Source: DASUFI01 sp036274635
Lineage (GTDB): Bacteria > Planctomycetota > B15-G4
DNA length: 5,876 bases
Assembly (NCBI GenBank): GCA_036274635.1
Contig: DASUFI010000030.1
Coordinates: 1-5,876 of the forward strand
Reading direction: 5' to 3'
The stretch's first letter is position 1; each line of letters begins with the position of its first letter. The translations under genes and the position numbers were made by a program. Shown here piece after piece: positions 1 through 5,876 of this stretch. A model generated the notes under the pieces. It did not search any database. It had not been told where the DNA came from and saw nothing but the letters and a program-made list of their open reading frames with translations.

Positions 1-1083
1 GCGCGAGCGGCCGCGCAGCAACCCCAGCATGCTCTCGCCCTGCATCTCGGCCACGGGCGGCAGGCCGAAGACGTCCAGCACGGTGGGCGCGAGGTCGGTC
101 AGGTCCACCGGGCCCGGGATGCGGCGGCCGGCGGCCTCGGCGCGCGGCAGCTTCATCACGAGCGGGATGTGGATCTCGTCGTCGGTCAGGCCGATGCCGT
201 GCCCGATGTGGATGCCGTGGTCCGCGAAGGACTCGCCGTGGTCCGAGACCACGATGACGAGGGCATCTTCCAGGCGCCCGTGCGCGCTCAGCCAGTCCAC
301 CAGCGCGCCCACGCCGGTGTCGGCCTCGTTCACGCCCGAGTCGTAGTCGTTGAGCAGCTCGCCGATGCGGTCGTACTGGTCGATCTTGAGCAGCTGGTGC
401 TGGTACATGAAGCCCAGCCGGAAGAGCTCGTAGTCCTGCGGCGAGTCCTGCACCGGGCGCTCACGGAAGCGGGTGTGCACGTCCGGGTCGCCGCTCTGGT
501 AGGGGGCGTGCACGTCGAAGGTGTGCACGAAGAGGAACAGGTCGTCGTCCGAGTGGCTGTCCAGCCAGGCCGTCGCGCGCGGCAGGATGCGCTTGAAGCC
601 GTTGACCGCGCCCTCCTCGCGGTTGTCGCGCTTGTCGTCGAAGACGTGGAAGCCCTGCGAGAAGCCGTAGCCCGCGGAGACGAAGCCGCCGTCCGTGAAG
701 GCCCCGCACTCGAAGCCGGACGACCGCAGCTGCTCGGCCAGCGTCGTGACGCGCGAGGAGAGCACGTCGCCGTCGCGCTTGACGCCGTGCGCCACGGGAT
801 CGAGCCCGGTGAGCATGGTCATGTGCGAGGGCAGCGTGTAGGGCGAGTTGGCCAGCGCCTGGTCGAAGACCACGGACTGCTTCGCGAGCTCGTCGATGCG
901 CGGCGAGACGTCGGGCGTGTTGCCGTAGACCCCCAGCCGCTCGGGCCGCAGGGTGTCGATGCTCACCAGGAAGATCGTCCGCGGCGGCGCGCGGTGAGAG
1001 CACGACAAGGCGGTGCCGCCGGCGATGGCTGCGACGAGCAGGAGGACGGCGACGACCGTGCGGCGCGGCATGGGGGACCCCAT
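1..1083 (-). CDS. Sulfatase/alkaline-phosphatase superfamily lipoprotein with Thr at the nucleophile position (partial, C-terminus off the left edge)
   Basis: The visible 361 codons contain no stop. The N-terminus is a signal sequence (two Arg, then a hydrophobic run to about residue 26) ending in a lipobox-like ALSC with Cys28, so a lipid-anchored protein outside the cytoplasmic membrane is likely. The superfamily core follows: SIDTLRPERLGVYG (metal ligand Asp43), YTLPSHMTMLTG at 82-93, FDVHAPY around 189-195, SDHGES with Asp281/His282, and GHG near 294-296. In true sulfatases the CxPSR Cys or Ser becomes formylglycine; here that place is Thr83, and the Arg is His87. An Asp/Glu-Thr-Asp-His metal site is known from LtaS- and EptA-type phosphotransferases, so phosphate-ester transfer or hydrolysis is an inference; the substrate is unknown. 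It lies about 96 bases downstream of the glycosyltransferase gene. The start could instead be the ATG at 1071, which gives a more typical MPRR signal peptide; neither start has a strong ribosome binding site. Confidence 0.88.
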   Translation of the reverse strand, partial: MGSPMPRRTVVAVLLLVAAIAGGTALSCSHRAPPRTIFLVSIDTLRPERLGVYGNTPDVSPRIDELAKQSVVFDQALANSPYTLPSHMTMLTGLDPVAHGVKRDGDVLSSRVTTLAEQLRSSGFECGAFTDGGFVSAGYGFSQGFHVFDDKRDNREEGAVNGFKRILPRATAWLDSHSDDDLFLFVHTFDVHAPYQSGDPDVHTRFRERPVQDSPQDYELFRLGFMYQHQLLKIDQYDRIGELLNDYDSGVNEADTGVGALVDWLSAHGRLEDALVIVVSDHGESFADHGIHIGHGIGLTDDEIHIPLVMKLPRAEAAGRRIPGPVDLTDLAPTVLDVFGLPPVAEMQGESMLGLLRGRSR

Positions 1084-1130
1084 CGTGTCCCGGCGGCGCC
1101 GGGCGAGCAAGCGAGGCAGGATGACCCGTG

Positions 1131-1163
1131 AAAACCGCCCGTGCTGGCGCCGGGTGGCGGCGC
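1131..1163 (-). terminator. Possible weak terminator after the glycosyltransferase gene
   Basis: Just past the glycosyltransferase stop, the minus strand has a perfect 6-base stem GCGCCG/CGGCGC with a 5-base loop (1163-1147). An alternative 5-6 base stem (CCGCC with GGCGG, 1160-1135) is followed directly by TTTT at 1134-1131. The U run is short and the two stems exclude each other, so termination may be partial or absent. Short GC stems are common by chance at this base composition. Confidence 0.25.
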
Positions 1164-1179
1164 GGGCGTGGCGTCTGCC

Positions 1180-2148
1180 TCAGATGCCTCGGCGCAGCCA
1201 GCCGTCCACGGGCGCGAACCACCAGCGGTGCGCCGCGTTGGCCCCCAGGTACTGGGCCCAGTTCTCGTAGAGCGCCAGCCGGTCGCCCCACGCCAGCCAG
1301 CGCTCGCGGGTGGCGGCATCGACGTCCGAGCGCGCCTCGACCAGCCCCCTGTAGTGGGCCCGCGCGGCCGTCACGTTGTCGCGGATCAGCCCCCGGCGCG
1401 GCACGGTGACCAGCCCCAGCAGCCGGCGCAGGTTGCGGTGGTCGCAGTAGATGCGCCGGGCCTCGTCCCAGGCAGAACGGTCGTGACTGTGCTCGACCAC
1501 CGCCCCCGGCACGAAGGCGATGCGCCCGCCGCCGCGCACGATGCGCGCCGCCCAGCGCACGTCCTCGCCGAAGTTGGCCGCCTCGAAGCGCAGCCGCTCC
1601 CACGCCCGCCGCCGCATGCAGGCGACGACGTGGTCGTAGCGCACGAGGGCCAGGCGCTCGGCCGGCGCCAGGTCGTCCCAGCGCCGCCCGCCCAGCTCCT
1701 GCACCACGGCCTGCGTGCCGCCGGCCCAGGCGCCGATGCGCTCGGCCAGCACCGGGTGGCAGCCGGCGCGCGGCACCTGCCGCCCGTACGTGGCCGAGAG
1801 CTCGGGGTCGCCCAGCAGCGGCGCCACGAGCTCGCGCGCGAGGTCCGTGGACAGCGGCAGCGCATCCTGCACCGAGAGGATCACGAACTCGGCGGTGACC
1901 GTGGACACCGCGCGGTTGCGCGTCTCGCCGTGGTTGAAGGAGCGCGGCGGGATGGACATGCTGCGCGCGCCCGCGGCGCGGATGCGGTCGAGCGTGCCGT
2001 CGCGGCTGCCGCTGTCGGGGCAGCAGATGTCCAGCGCGCCCACGCCCGTCTGCGCGCGCCACATCTCCAGCACGCGGCCGAAGAGCTCGCCGCCGTTCAG
2101 CGTGGGGATGACGAGCGCGACGCGTCCGGAAGGCGGCGCCTCCGTCAC
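1180..2148 (-). CDS. Family 2 glycosyltransferase, rhamnosyltransferase-like
   Basis: A 322-residue cytoplasmic enzyme expected to transfer a sugar from a nucleotide donor to a growing lipid-linked glycan. The GT-A fold markers are in order: VIPTLNGG at 13-20, PDSGSRDGT at 44-52 (nucleotide-binding region), FNHGETRNRA at 71-80, SVQDALP at 92-98 with Asp95 in the metal/donor site, YGRQVPRAG further on, FGED with Glu195/Asp196 (the usual catalytic-base region), and VVEHSHD ending at Asp223. The FNHG.TRN, QDALP, GRQ.PR and HSHD set is what I recognise from rhamnosyltransferase-type GT2 proteins; the actual donor and acceptor are not shown by sequence. No membrane helix is evident. The GTG start is chosen because its GTGA overlaps the TGA of the FAD gene and a GGAG lies 8 bases upstream (2160-2157), which points to coupled translation. 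A longer open frame reaching upstream through the FAD gene is a shadow of that gene. Confidence 0.92.
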   Translation of the reverse strand: MTEAPPSGRVALVIPTLNGGELFGRVLEMWRAQTGVGALDICCPDSGSRDGTLDRIRAAGARSMSIPPRSFNHGETRNRAVSTVTAEFVILSVQDALPLSTDLARELVAPLLGDPELSATYGRQVPRAGCHPVLAERIGAWAGGTQAVVQELGGRRWDDLAPAERLALVRYDHVVACMRRRAWERLRFEAANFGEDVRWAARIVRGGGRIAFVPGAVVEHSHDRSAWDEARRIYCDHRNLRRLLGLVTVPRRGLIRDNVTAARAHYRGLVEARSDVDAATRERWLAWGDRLALYENWAQYLGANAAHRWWFAPVDGWLRRGI

Positions 2149-3539
2149 GCGCGCGGCTCCGGCGCGGCCGGCCCGCCTCCGCGAGCCAGCGCGGGTCGCA
2201 GCCGATCCACGAGGTCCATGGCCTGCGCGAGGCACTGGTCGCTGTTGTGGTACTCGTAGCGGCCGAAGCGCCCCAGCGCGTGGAAGCCCTGCAGGGCGTC
2301 CAGCGCATCCAGCACCGTGCGGCGCCGCGCCTCGAAGCCGCGGTCGTAGAAGATGTAGGCCGCCGGGTTCAGGTAGCCGTCGCTCACGCGCACGGCGTCG
2401 GCGCGCAGCACGCCCGCGCCTTCCAGCGTGCGCGCCAGCTCGCGCCGGCCCTCCGGGCCCGCGTCCGGCGCGTGCTCCGCGTCGTAGGTGACCTCGGCCA
2501 GGATCGAGCCGCGCCCGTCGGGCGCGTTGTGCGGGCTGTAGTTGGAGAGGTAGGTGATGCGGTTGGCGGGACCCTGCCAGGGGTGCGGCAGGTAGACCCA
2601 CGAGTACGGTCGCACGCACTCGGCGTCCACGCCGAAGAGGTAGGAGGCGAGGCCGAGGTAACGCAGGCTGCGCGCGGCGGCCGCGACGCCGGGGTCGAGT
2701 CCGCCCAGCACGCCGGGCAGCGCGTGCAGCGGCAGCGTGCTGACCACGTGGTCGAAGCGCTCGCCGTCCACCTGCCAGCCGCGCGCGCCCGGGCGGCCGC
2801 CGGCCACGGGCTCGATGCGCTGCACGCGGTGGCGCAGCCGGATGCGCGCGCGGATCGGGCGCGCGATGCGCTCGTGCACCGCCGCGAAGCCGCCGCGCAG
2901 CGGGTAGCGGAAGACCGCCTGGTGGGTGTAGCCCTGCGTGGTCTGCCCGAGGCTGGCGCGCAGCACGTCCGCGAGCGGCGCGTCCGGCACGCGGCCGGCG
3001 ATCCAGCTCGTGCCCATCTCGTGCAGGTCGGCGCACTTCCAGATCTTGCGGTTGTACGGGTCCATGAAGTGGCGCGCGACGCCCGCGCCCATCTTCCAGC
3101 GGATCCAGTCGTGGAAGTTGTCCGGCTCGGGGCTGCCGTCGCGCGCCAGCGAGGCCTGCAGCACGCCCTCGGTGCACTCGAGGTTGTGCTCCAGCGGCAG
3201 CTCGCCGAGCGCGTTCTCGAAGGGGTAGCTCACCCAGTGCTCGCGGTCGTGCAGGATGCGCGTCCGGCGCTCCGTGCTGACGCAGGGCTCGTCGGCGAAG
3301 AGCTCGTCCCAGAAGGCCGCCACGCGCCGGTCCTTCGTGAACATGATGTGGCCGCCGGCCATGTCGAAGGTCCAGCCGTCGACCACGCGCGAGCGGCACA
3401 GGCCGCCGATCTCGGCCTCGGCCTCAAGCACCGTGACCTCGTGGCCATCCGCCGCCAGCAGCCGCGCGGCCATGAGGCCGGACGGCCCGCCGCCGCAGAC
3501 GGCGACGCGGGCGGCGGCGGTGCGCGGGGCGGACTCCAT
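2145..3539 (-). CDS. FAD-dependent oxidoreductase, UDP-galactopyranose mutase / protoporphyrinogen oxidase-like
   Basis: A 464-residue cytoplasmic flavoprotein. It opens with a Rossmann dinucleotide-binding motif, VAVCGGGPSG at 12-21, with the ribose-binding Glu39 in VTVLE, then IGGLCRS at 44-50 and FDMAGGHIMFTKD near 58-70. The middle has HFMDPYNRKIWKC, EMGTSWIAGRVP and YPLRGGF. VVSTLPLHALP is the typical second FAD-contact strand, and the C-terminal LGRFGRYEYHNSDQ is the flavin-contacting end. This is the pattern of the amine-oxidase/NAD(P)-binding family found in polysaccharide clusters and related to UDP-galactopyranose mutase, which converts pyranose to furanose sugar nucleotides. Whether this protein is a mutase, a sugar oxidase or a desaturase is not decided here. 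The ATG at 3539 puts the Rossmann motif in its usual place and has GGGAAG about 9 bases upstream; an in-frame ATG at 3599 would add an unlikely 20-residue leader. It is probably the first gene of the leftward operon. Confidence 0.9.
   Translation of the reverse strand: MESAPRTAAARVAVCGGGPSGLMAARLLAADGHEVTVLEAEAEIGGLCRSRVVDGWTFDMAGGHIMFTKDRRVAAFWDELFADEPCVSTERRTRILHDREHWVSYPFENALGELPLEHNLECTEGVLQASLARDGSPEPDNFHDWIRWKMGAGVARHFMDPYNRKIWKCADLHEMGTSWIAGRVPDAPLADVLRASLGQTTQGYTHQAVFRYPLRGGFAAVHERIARPIRARIRLRHRVQRIEPVAGGRPGARGWQVDGERFDHVVSTLPLHALPGVLGGLDPGVAAAARSLRYLGLASYLFGVDAECVRPYSWVYLPHPWQGPANRITYLSNYSPHNAPDGRGSILAEVTYDAEHAPDAGPEGRRELARTLEGAGVLRADAVRVSDGYLNPAAYIFYDRGFEARRRTVLDALDALQGFHALGRFGRYEYHNSDQCLAQAMDLVDRLRPALARGGGPAAPEPRA
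2157..2160 (-). promoter_or_regulatory. Ribosome binding site for the GTG-started glycosyltransferase
   Basis: GGAG on the minus strand lies 8 bases before the GTG at 2148, inside the end of the FAD gene. It supports the GTG start and translational coupling through the GTGA overlap. Confidence 0.55.
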
Positions 3540-3646
3540 CGGGGCATTCTTCCCGCCCTGCGGTGGCTCTACAATCCCGCGGCGGCGCCCGTGCGTCACG
3601 CAGCCCCCGCCCGGGGCGTCGGTCGACCGCTTCCGGAGGCCCGACC
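3540..3646. promoter_or_regulatory. Divergent intergenic region carrying the promoters of both gene groups
   Basis: These 107 bases separate the minus-strand FAD gene from the plus-strand secreted-protein gene, so both transcripts should start here. On the plus strand a TACAAT hexamer at 3570-3575 (one mismatch from TATAAT) is a fair -10 box. The best-spaced -35 (TTCTTC at 3547-3552, 17-base spacer) is poor. A 10-base perfect palindrome, CGGTCGACCG at 3620-3629, lies between this box and the ribosome binding site and could be an operator, but such palindromes are frequent in this base composition. I could not pick a convincing promoter for the minus strand. Confidence 0.4.
3635..3639 (+). promoter_or_regulatory. 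Strong ribosome binding site of the secreted-protein gene
   Basis: GGAGG with a 7-base spacer before the ATG at 3647. It decides that start over the longer in-frame ATG at 3563, which would add a non-signal leader. Confidence 0.75.
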
Positions 3647-4231
3647 ATGAAGCTGCTGCTCCCGCTGCTCCTCGCCGCCGGCCTGCTCGCCCGGCCGGCG
3701 CCGCCGGCCTCCGCCGCGCCCGAGTGCACGGCCACGCTGACGCTGCCCGACTCGGCCCTGCAGCTGAGCGCGCACTGGCGGCAGGTGGCGCGCGACGTCG
3801 CGGCCTTCAGCGAGGGCACGGGCCTGGACGCGATGGGCCTCAAGGCCCTGCGCGTGCGCTGCGTCCTCGCGCAGGGCGCGACGCTGCGGAGCGACGTGCA
3901 GCTCAGCGCCGGGGAGGTGGTCCTGCCCGCGGGAAACCGCCCCATAGGCTTCACCGTGGGCCCTGGCGGCGTCCCGCACTTCTTCGCGGTCACCGGCGAG
4001 TCGGCCGTGGACCTGCCCAGCGAGGAGGTGCAGCCGGGCTTCGAGTCGGCCACGCTGCTCCTGCAGTGGATCTGGGTGGACCGCACGCAGCTGCGTCTGC
4101 ACTGGCACATCGGCGACCGCGCCGGCGCGATCGTGTTCCAGCCCGGCCTGCCGGGCCCGAAGCAGGACGCGCCCATGCCGCAGGAGCCGGCCCCGCAGAC
4201 GCCGCCGGGCGGGACGCCGCGCGGCGGCTGA
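3647..4231 (+). CDS. Small secreted protein of unknown function
   Basis: A 194-residue protein I do not recognise. It begins with a clear Sec signal peptide: Lys2, a Leu-rich core at 3-14, and a PPASA|A cleavage site after about residue 23. The mature part has two cysteines, Cys27 and Cys72, which could form a disulfide. It contains a probably beta-rich region (VRCVLAQGATLRSDVQLSAGEVVLPAG, split here as VRCVLAQG...VVLPAG; later LLLQWIWVDRTQLRLHW) and ends in a Pro/Gly-rich tail of about 29 residues (166-194) that is likely disordered. There is no lipobox, no membrane anchor and no catalytic motif I can name. The start has GGAGG at ideal spacing. It leads the rightward operon, 18 bases before the MATE gene, so it may be a periplasmic accessory protein of the glycan or transport genes, or simply a co-transcribed neighbour. 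The signal peptide and reading frame are well supported; the function is not. Confidence 0.82.
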   Translation: MKLLLPLLLAAGLLARPAPPASAAPECTATLTLPDSALQLSAHWRQVARDVAAFSEGTGLDAMGLKALRVRCVLAQGATLRSDVQLSAGEVVLPAGNRPIGFTVGPGGVPHFFAVTGESAVDLPSEEVQPGFESATLLLQWIWVDRTQLRLHWHIGDRAGAIVFQPGLPGPKQDAPMPQEPAPQTPPGGTPRGG

Positions 4232-4239
4232 CGCCGCGC
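4219..4239 (+). promoter_or_regulatory. GC hairpin across the stop codon before the MATE gene
   Basis: GCGCGGCG (4219-4226) and CGCCGCGC (4232-4239) form a perfect 8-base stem with loop GCTGA that contains the TGA stop of the secreted-protein gene. No T run follows, so it is not a standard terminator. It ends 10 bases before the MATE GTG and covers the region where a ribosome binding site would be expected, so it could dampen or couple MATE translation. A chance origin is possible in such GC-rich DNA. Confidence 0.3.
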
Positions 4240-4249
4240 CGGCCGCCCC

Positions 4250-5644
4250 GTGAGAAGCACGCTCGACGAGCCCATCCTGCGCGCCATCGCGCGCCTCGCG
4301 CCCTTCGCCGCGCTCTCGTTCATCCTGCAGAACGCCTACAACCAGCTGGACGCCTGGTTCCTCGGGCGCGTCGGGCCGGCGGCCATCGACGCGCTCGGCC
4401 TGTTCATGATGATCCAGATCGCCACCTTCGGGGTGGTGCTCATCCTGGCGCGCGGCACGCAGTCGCTGGTGGGGCGGCGGCTGGGCGCGGGCCAGGGCGT
4501 GGGCGCGGCGCTCGCGACGGCGCAGGGCCTCGGGCTCGCGGCGCGCCTCGTGCTGCCCTTCGCCGCGCTGCAGTGGATCTTCGCGCCGCAGATCCTGCGC
4601 TTCATGGGCGGCAGCGGCGAGGCGGTGGAGCAGGCCACGCTGTTCCTGCGCACGCTGTACTGGTTCATGCCGGCGCTCTTCGTGCAGCCGCTGCTGGACT
4701 TCGTCTTCCAGGCGCTCGGCGACACGGGCACGCCCTTCCGCATGCAGCTGCTGGCGCTCTCCGTGAACGCCTTGCTCAACGCCGTGCTGGTGCTGCCGCA
4801 CGAGTTCACCGTGATGGGCAGCACGTACCACTTCGGCGGGCTGGGCGTGATGGGCTCGGCGCTGGCCACGGGGCTGTCGCGCACGCTCGCGGCCTGCATC
4901 CTCTTCGGCAAGCTCGTGCACCGCTACCACTGGCTCGAGCTGCTGCGCCGGCCGAGCTGGCGCTGGGATGGGCCGGTCGTGCGCGAGATCCTGCGCGTGG
5001 GGCTGCCGGCGGGCACGGCCACGCTGGCCTACTCGATCGTGGGCGCCTTCCTGCTGCAGGTCGTGGGGCTGTTCGGCCAGGATGCCTACGGCGCCTACGG
5101 CGTCGGTTTCCGCGGGGTGGAGAGCTTCTCCTTCATGATCCTGCTGGGCATCGGCACGGCCACGGCCACCGTGGTCGCGCACGCCGTCGGCGCGGGCGAC
5201 CTCGCGCGCGCGAGACGCGCCGGGCACGTGGGCACGGCGGTGGGTGTCGCCTGCATGACCGTCACCGGCCTGCTCTTCCTGGTCGCGGGCCGGCCGCTGG
5301 CCTCCATCTACACCAGCGACGCAGCCATCCTCGAGATCGCGGCCGGCTACATCGGCGTGATGGCCTTCTGCCAGGTGCCGCAGGCGCTGGAGACGGTGTA
5401 CTCCGACGCCATGGCCGGAGCCGGCAGCACGCTGCGCACGGTGCTCATCTCCATTCCCGGCAACGCCCTGCGCGTGCCGCTGGCGCGCTGGTTCGCGGTG
5501 GAGATGCACGGAGGGCTGCGCGGGGTGTGGTACGCCATCCTGGTGTCCGCCCTGCTCAAGGCCGCCGGCGTGACCGCGCTCTACCTCTCGGGGCGCTGGG
5601 AAGCCGCGGCGCTCAACGGCCGTCGGATGGTGGAGGCCGCGTGA
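4250..5644 (+). CDS. MATE (multidrug and toxic compound extrusion) family transporter
   Basis: A 464-residue inner-membrane protein, the usual MATE length, with about twelve hydrophobic segments in two repeats of six. Segments begin roughly at residues 13, 46, 84 and on through 440; the second half opens with VGLPAGTATLAYSIVG near 250. The first helix has QNAYNQLDAWFLGRVG (27-42); Asp34 aligns with the conserved cation-binding acidic residue of helix 1 in NorM/DinF-type proteins. The helix 10-11 region, YIGVMAFCQVPQALE and NALRVPLARW, is also family-like. Known members exchange Na+ or H+ for cationic drugs; MATE proteins share a superfamily with Wzx and MurJ flippases, so export of a lipid-linked precursor is possible here but only by context. 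The GTG start is forced: the only in-frame codons upstream lead to the previous gene's TGA, and no ATG/GTG precedes helix 1. No clear ribosome binding site is present, so it probably relies on re-initiation from the preceding gene. Confidence 0.93.
   Translation: MRSTLDEPILRAIARLAPFAALSFILQNAYNQLDAWFLGRVGPAAIDALGLFMMIQIATFGVVLILARGTQSLVGRRLGAGQGVGAALATAQGLGLAARLVLPFAALQWIFAPQILRFMGGSGEAVEQATLFLRTLYWFMPALFVQPLLDFVFQALGDTGTPFRMQLLALSVNALLNAVLVLPHEFTVMGSTYHFGGLGVMGSALATGLSRTLAACILFGKLVHRYHWLELLRRPSWRWDGPVVREILRVGLPAGTATLAYSIVGAFLLQVVGLFGQDAYGAYGVGFRGVESFSFMILLGIGTATATVVAHAVGAGDLARARRAGHVGTAVGVACMTVTGLLFLVAGRPLASIYTSDAAILEIAAGYIGVMAFCQVPQALETVYSDAMAGAGSTLRTVLISIPGNALRVPLARWFAVEMHGGLRGVWYAILVSALLKAAGVTALYLSGRWEAAALNGRRMVEAA
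5632..5636 (+). promoter_or_regulatory. Ribosome binding site for the nucleotide-sugar dehydrogenase
   Basis: GGAGG inside the end of the MATE gene, 4 bases before the GTG at 5641. The spacing is slightly short, but with the GTGA overlap it supports this start. Confidence 0.5.
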
Positions 5645-5876
5645 CCCCATCGCCGCACCTGCACGAGCTGACCACACGCCTCGCGGCGCGTCGCGCGACC
5701 CTCGCGGTGCTGGGCCTGGGGTACGTAGGCCTGAACCTGGCCGCGGCGGCGGCGCGGGCGGGCTTCCGGGTGCTCGGCCTCGACACCGACGCCGCGCGCG
5801 TCGCCGCGCTGCGCCGCGGCGAGCTGCCGGCGGGCGAGCTGGACGCCGTGTGCCTGCGCGAGCTGCTCGCAGGCGA
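5641..5876 (+). CDS. UDP-glucose/GDP-mannose dehydrogenase family nucleotide-sugar dehydrogenase (partial, N-terminus only)
   Basis: Only the first 78 codons are in the window. They hold a short leader (HLHELTTRLAARRA), then the NAD-binding Rossmann fold: AVLGLGYVGLNLA with GxGxxG at residues 25-30, and VLGLDTD at 44-50, whose Asp48 should bind the NAD ribose. The GELPAGELDAVCLRELLAG end matches the loop region that follows the Rossmann fold in WbpA/TviB-type enzymes. Family members oxidise C6 of a UDP- or GDP-sugar to the uronic acid in two NAD-dependent steps, feeding capsule, O-antigen or exopolysaccharide synthesis. The substrate cannot be read from this fragment. Most relatives have GYVGLPLA; here Asn32 replaces the Pro. 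The GTG start overlaps the MATE TGA as GTGA, so the two genes are probably co-translated. The catalytic Cys and Lys lie beyond the edge, so an intact enzyme is assumed. Confidence 0.87.
   Translation, partial: MTPSPHLHELTTRLAARRATLAVLGLGYVGLNLAAAAARAGFRVLGLDTDAARVAALRRGELPAGELDAVCLRELLAG

Noticed and set aside
1089..1103. Hairpin CCCGGC/GCCGGG just before the sulfatase-like start as a regulatory element
   Set aside because: Only 6 base pairs with a 3-base loop in very GC-rich DNA, without supporting features; probably chance.
461..2308. Long open frame on the minus strand overlapping the sulfatase-like and glycosyltransferase genes in another frame
   Set aside because: Its translation is Arg/Ala/Gly/Pro-rich with no motif, as expected from an off-frame reading of GC-rich coding DNA, while the overlapping frames carry clear family motifs.
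3620..3629. Perfect 10-base palindrome CGGTCGACCG as a specific operator
   Set aside because: At this base composition several such palindromes per window are expected by chance, and no second copy or matching regulator gene is seen. It is kept only as a remark in the divergent region.
2247..3650. 467-residue plus-strand frame antisense to the FAD gene, and similar frames at 169-1131 and 1141-2259
   Set aside because: Val/Ala/Arg-rich shadow translations typical of the complement of GC-rich codons; no ribosome binding site or recognisable motif.
3647..5644. Readthrough fusion of the secreted protein to the MATE transporter through the in-frame TGA
   Set aside because: MATE N-termini are normally cytoplasmic, whereas the upstream protein is exported, so a fusion would have conflicting topology. 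Each part also has a natural-looking end.
3596..5677. 693-residue open frame antisense to the secreted-protein and MATE genes
   Set aside because: The product is low-complexity (Arg, Ala, Gly, His, Gln rich) without domains. The plus-strand genes explain the region completely.

Overview
The window is very GC-rich, with almost every third codon position G or C and two GTG starts forming GTGA overlaps. It is typical bacterial chromosome, densely coding, with no rRNA, tRNA, CRISPR array, insertion sequence or phage gene visible. The lineage cannot be fixed from this window. Codon use and gene content suit a high-GC, probably diderm bacterium (Myxococcota, Eisenbacteria/Krumholzibacteriota-like or similar); this is an inference.

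Layout: two gene groups diverge from a 107-base gap at 3540-3646. Leftward (minus strand) are an FAD-dependent oxidoreductase related to UDP-galactopyranose mutase and protoporphyrinogen oxidase (2145-3539), a rhamnosyltransferase-like family 2 glycosyltransferase (1180-2148, overlapping the previous gene by GTGA), and, after about 96 bases, a putative lipoprotein of the sulfatase/alkaline-phosphatase superfamily that runs off the left edge (1-1083). Rightward (plus strand) are a small secreted protein of unknown function (3647-4231), a 12-helix MATE transporter (4250-5644), and the start of a UDP-glucose/GDP-mannose dehydrogenase family enzyme (from 5641, again a GTGA overlap) that runs off the right edge. 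No stretch of 300 bases or more lacks a gene.

Taken together this looks like part of a cell-surface or exopolysaccharide locus. The dehydrogenase would make a nucleotide-sugar uronic acid, the FAD enzyme may rearrange or oxidise a sugar precursor, the glycosyltransferase would add a deoxyhexose-type residue, and the MATE protein might be a lipid or glycan exporter or an unrelated efflux pump. The sulfatase-like lipoprotein could tailor the product outside the cytoplasmic membrane. Its active site carries Thr rather than the Cys/Ser that is converted to formylglycine, so it is more likely a phospho-transferase or hydrolase than a true sulfatase. Many long open frames overlap these genes on the opposite strand; they are by-products of the GC-rich codon pattern. 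I see no clearly new defence or mobile system. The least explained items are the small secreted protein and the atypical sulfatase-like lipoprotein.
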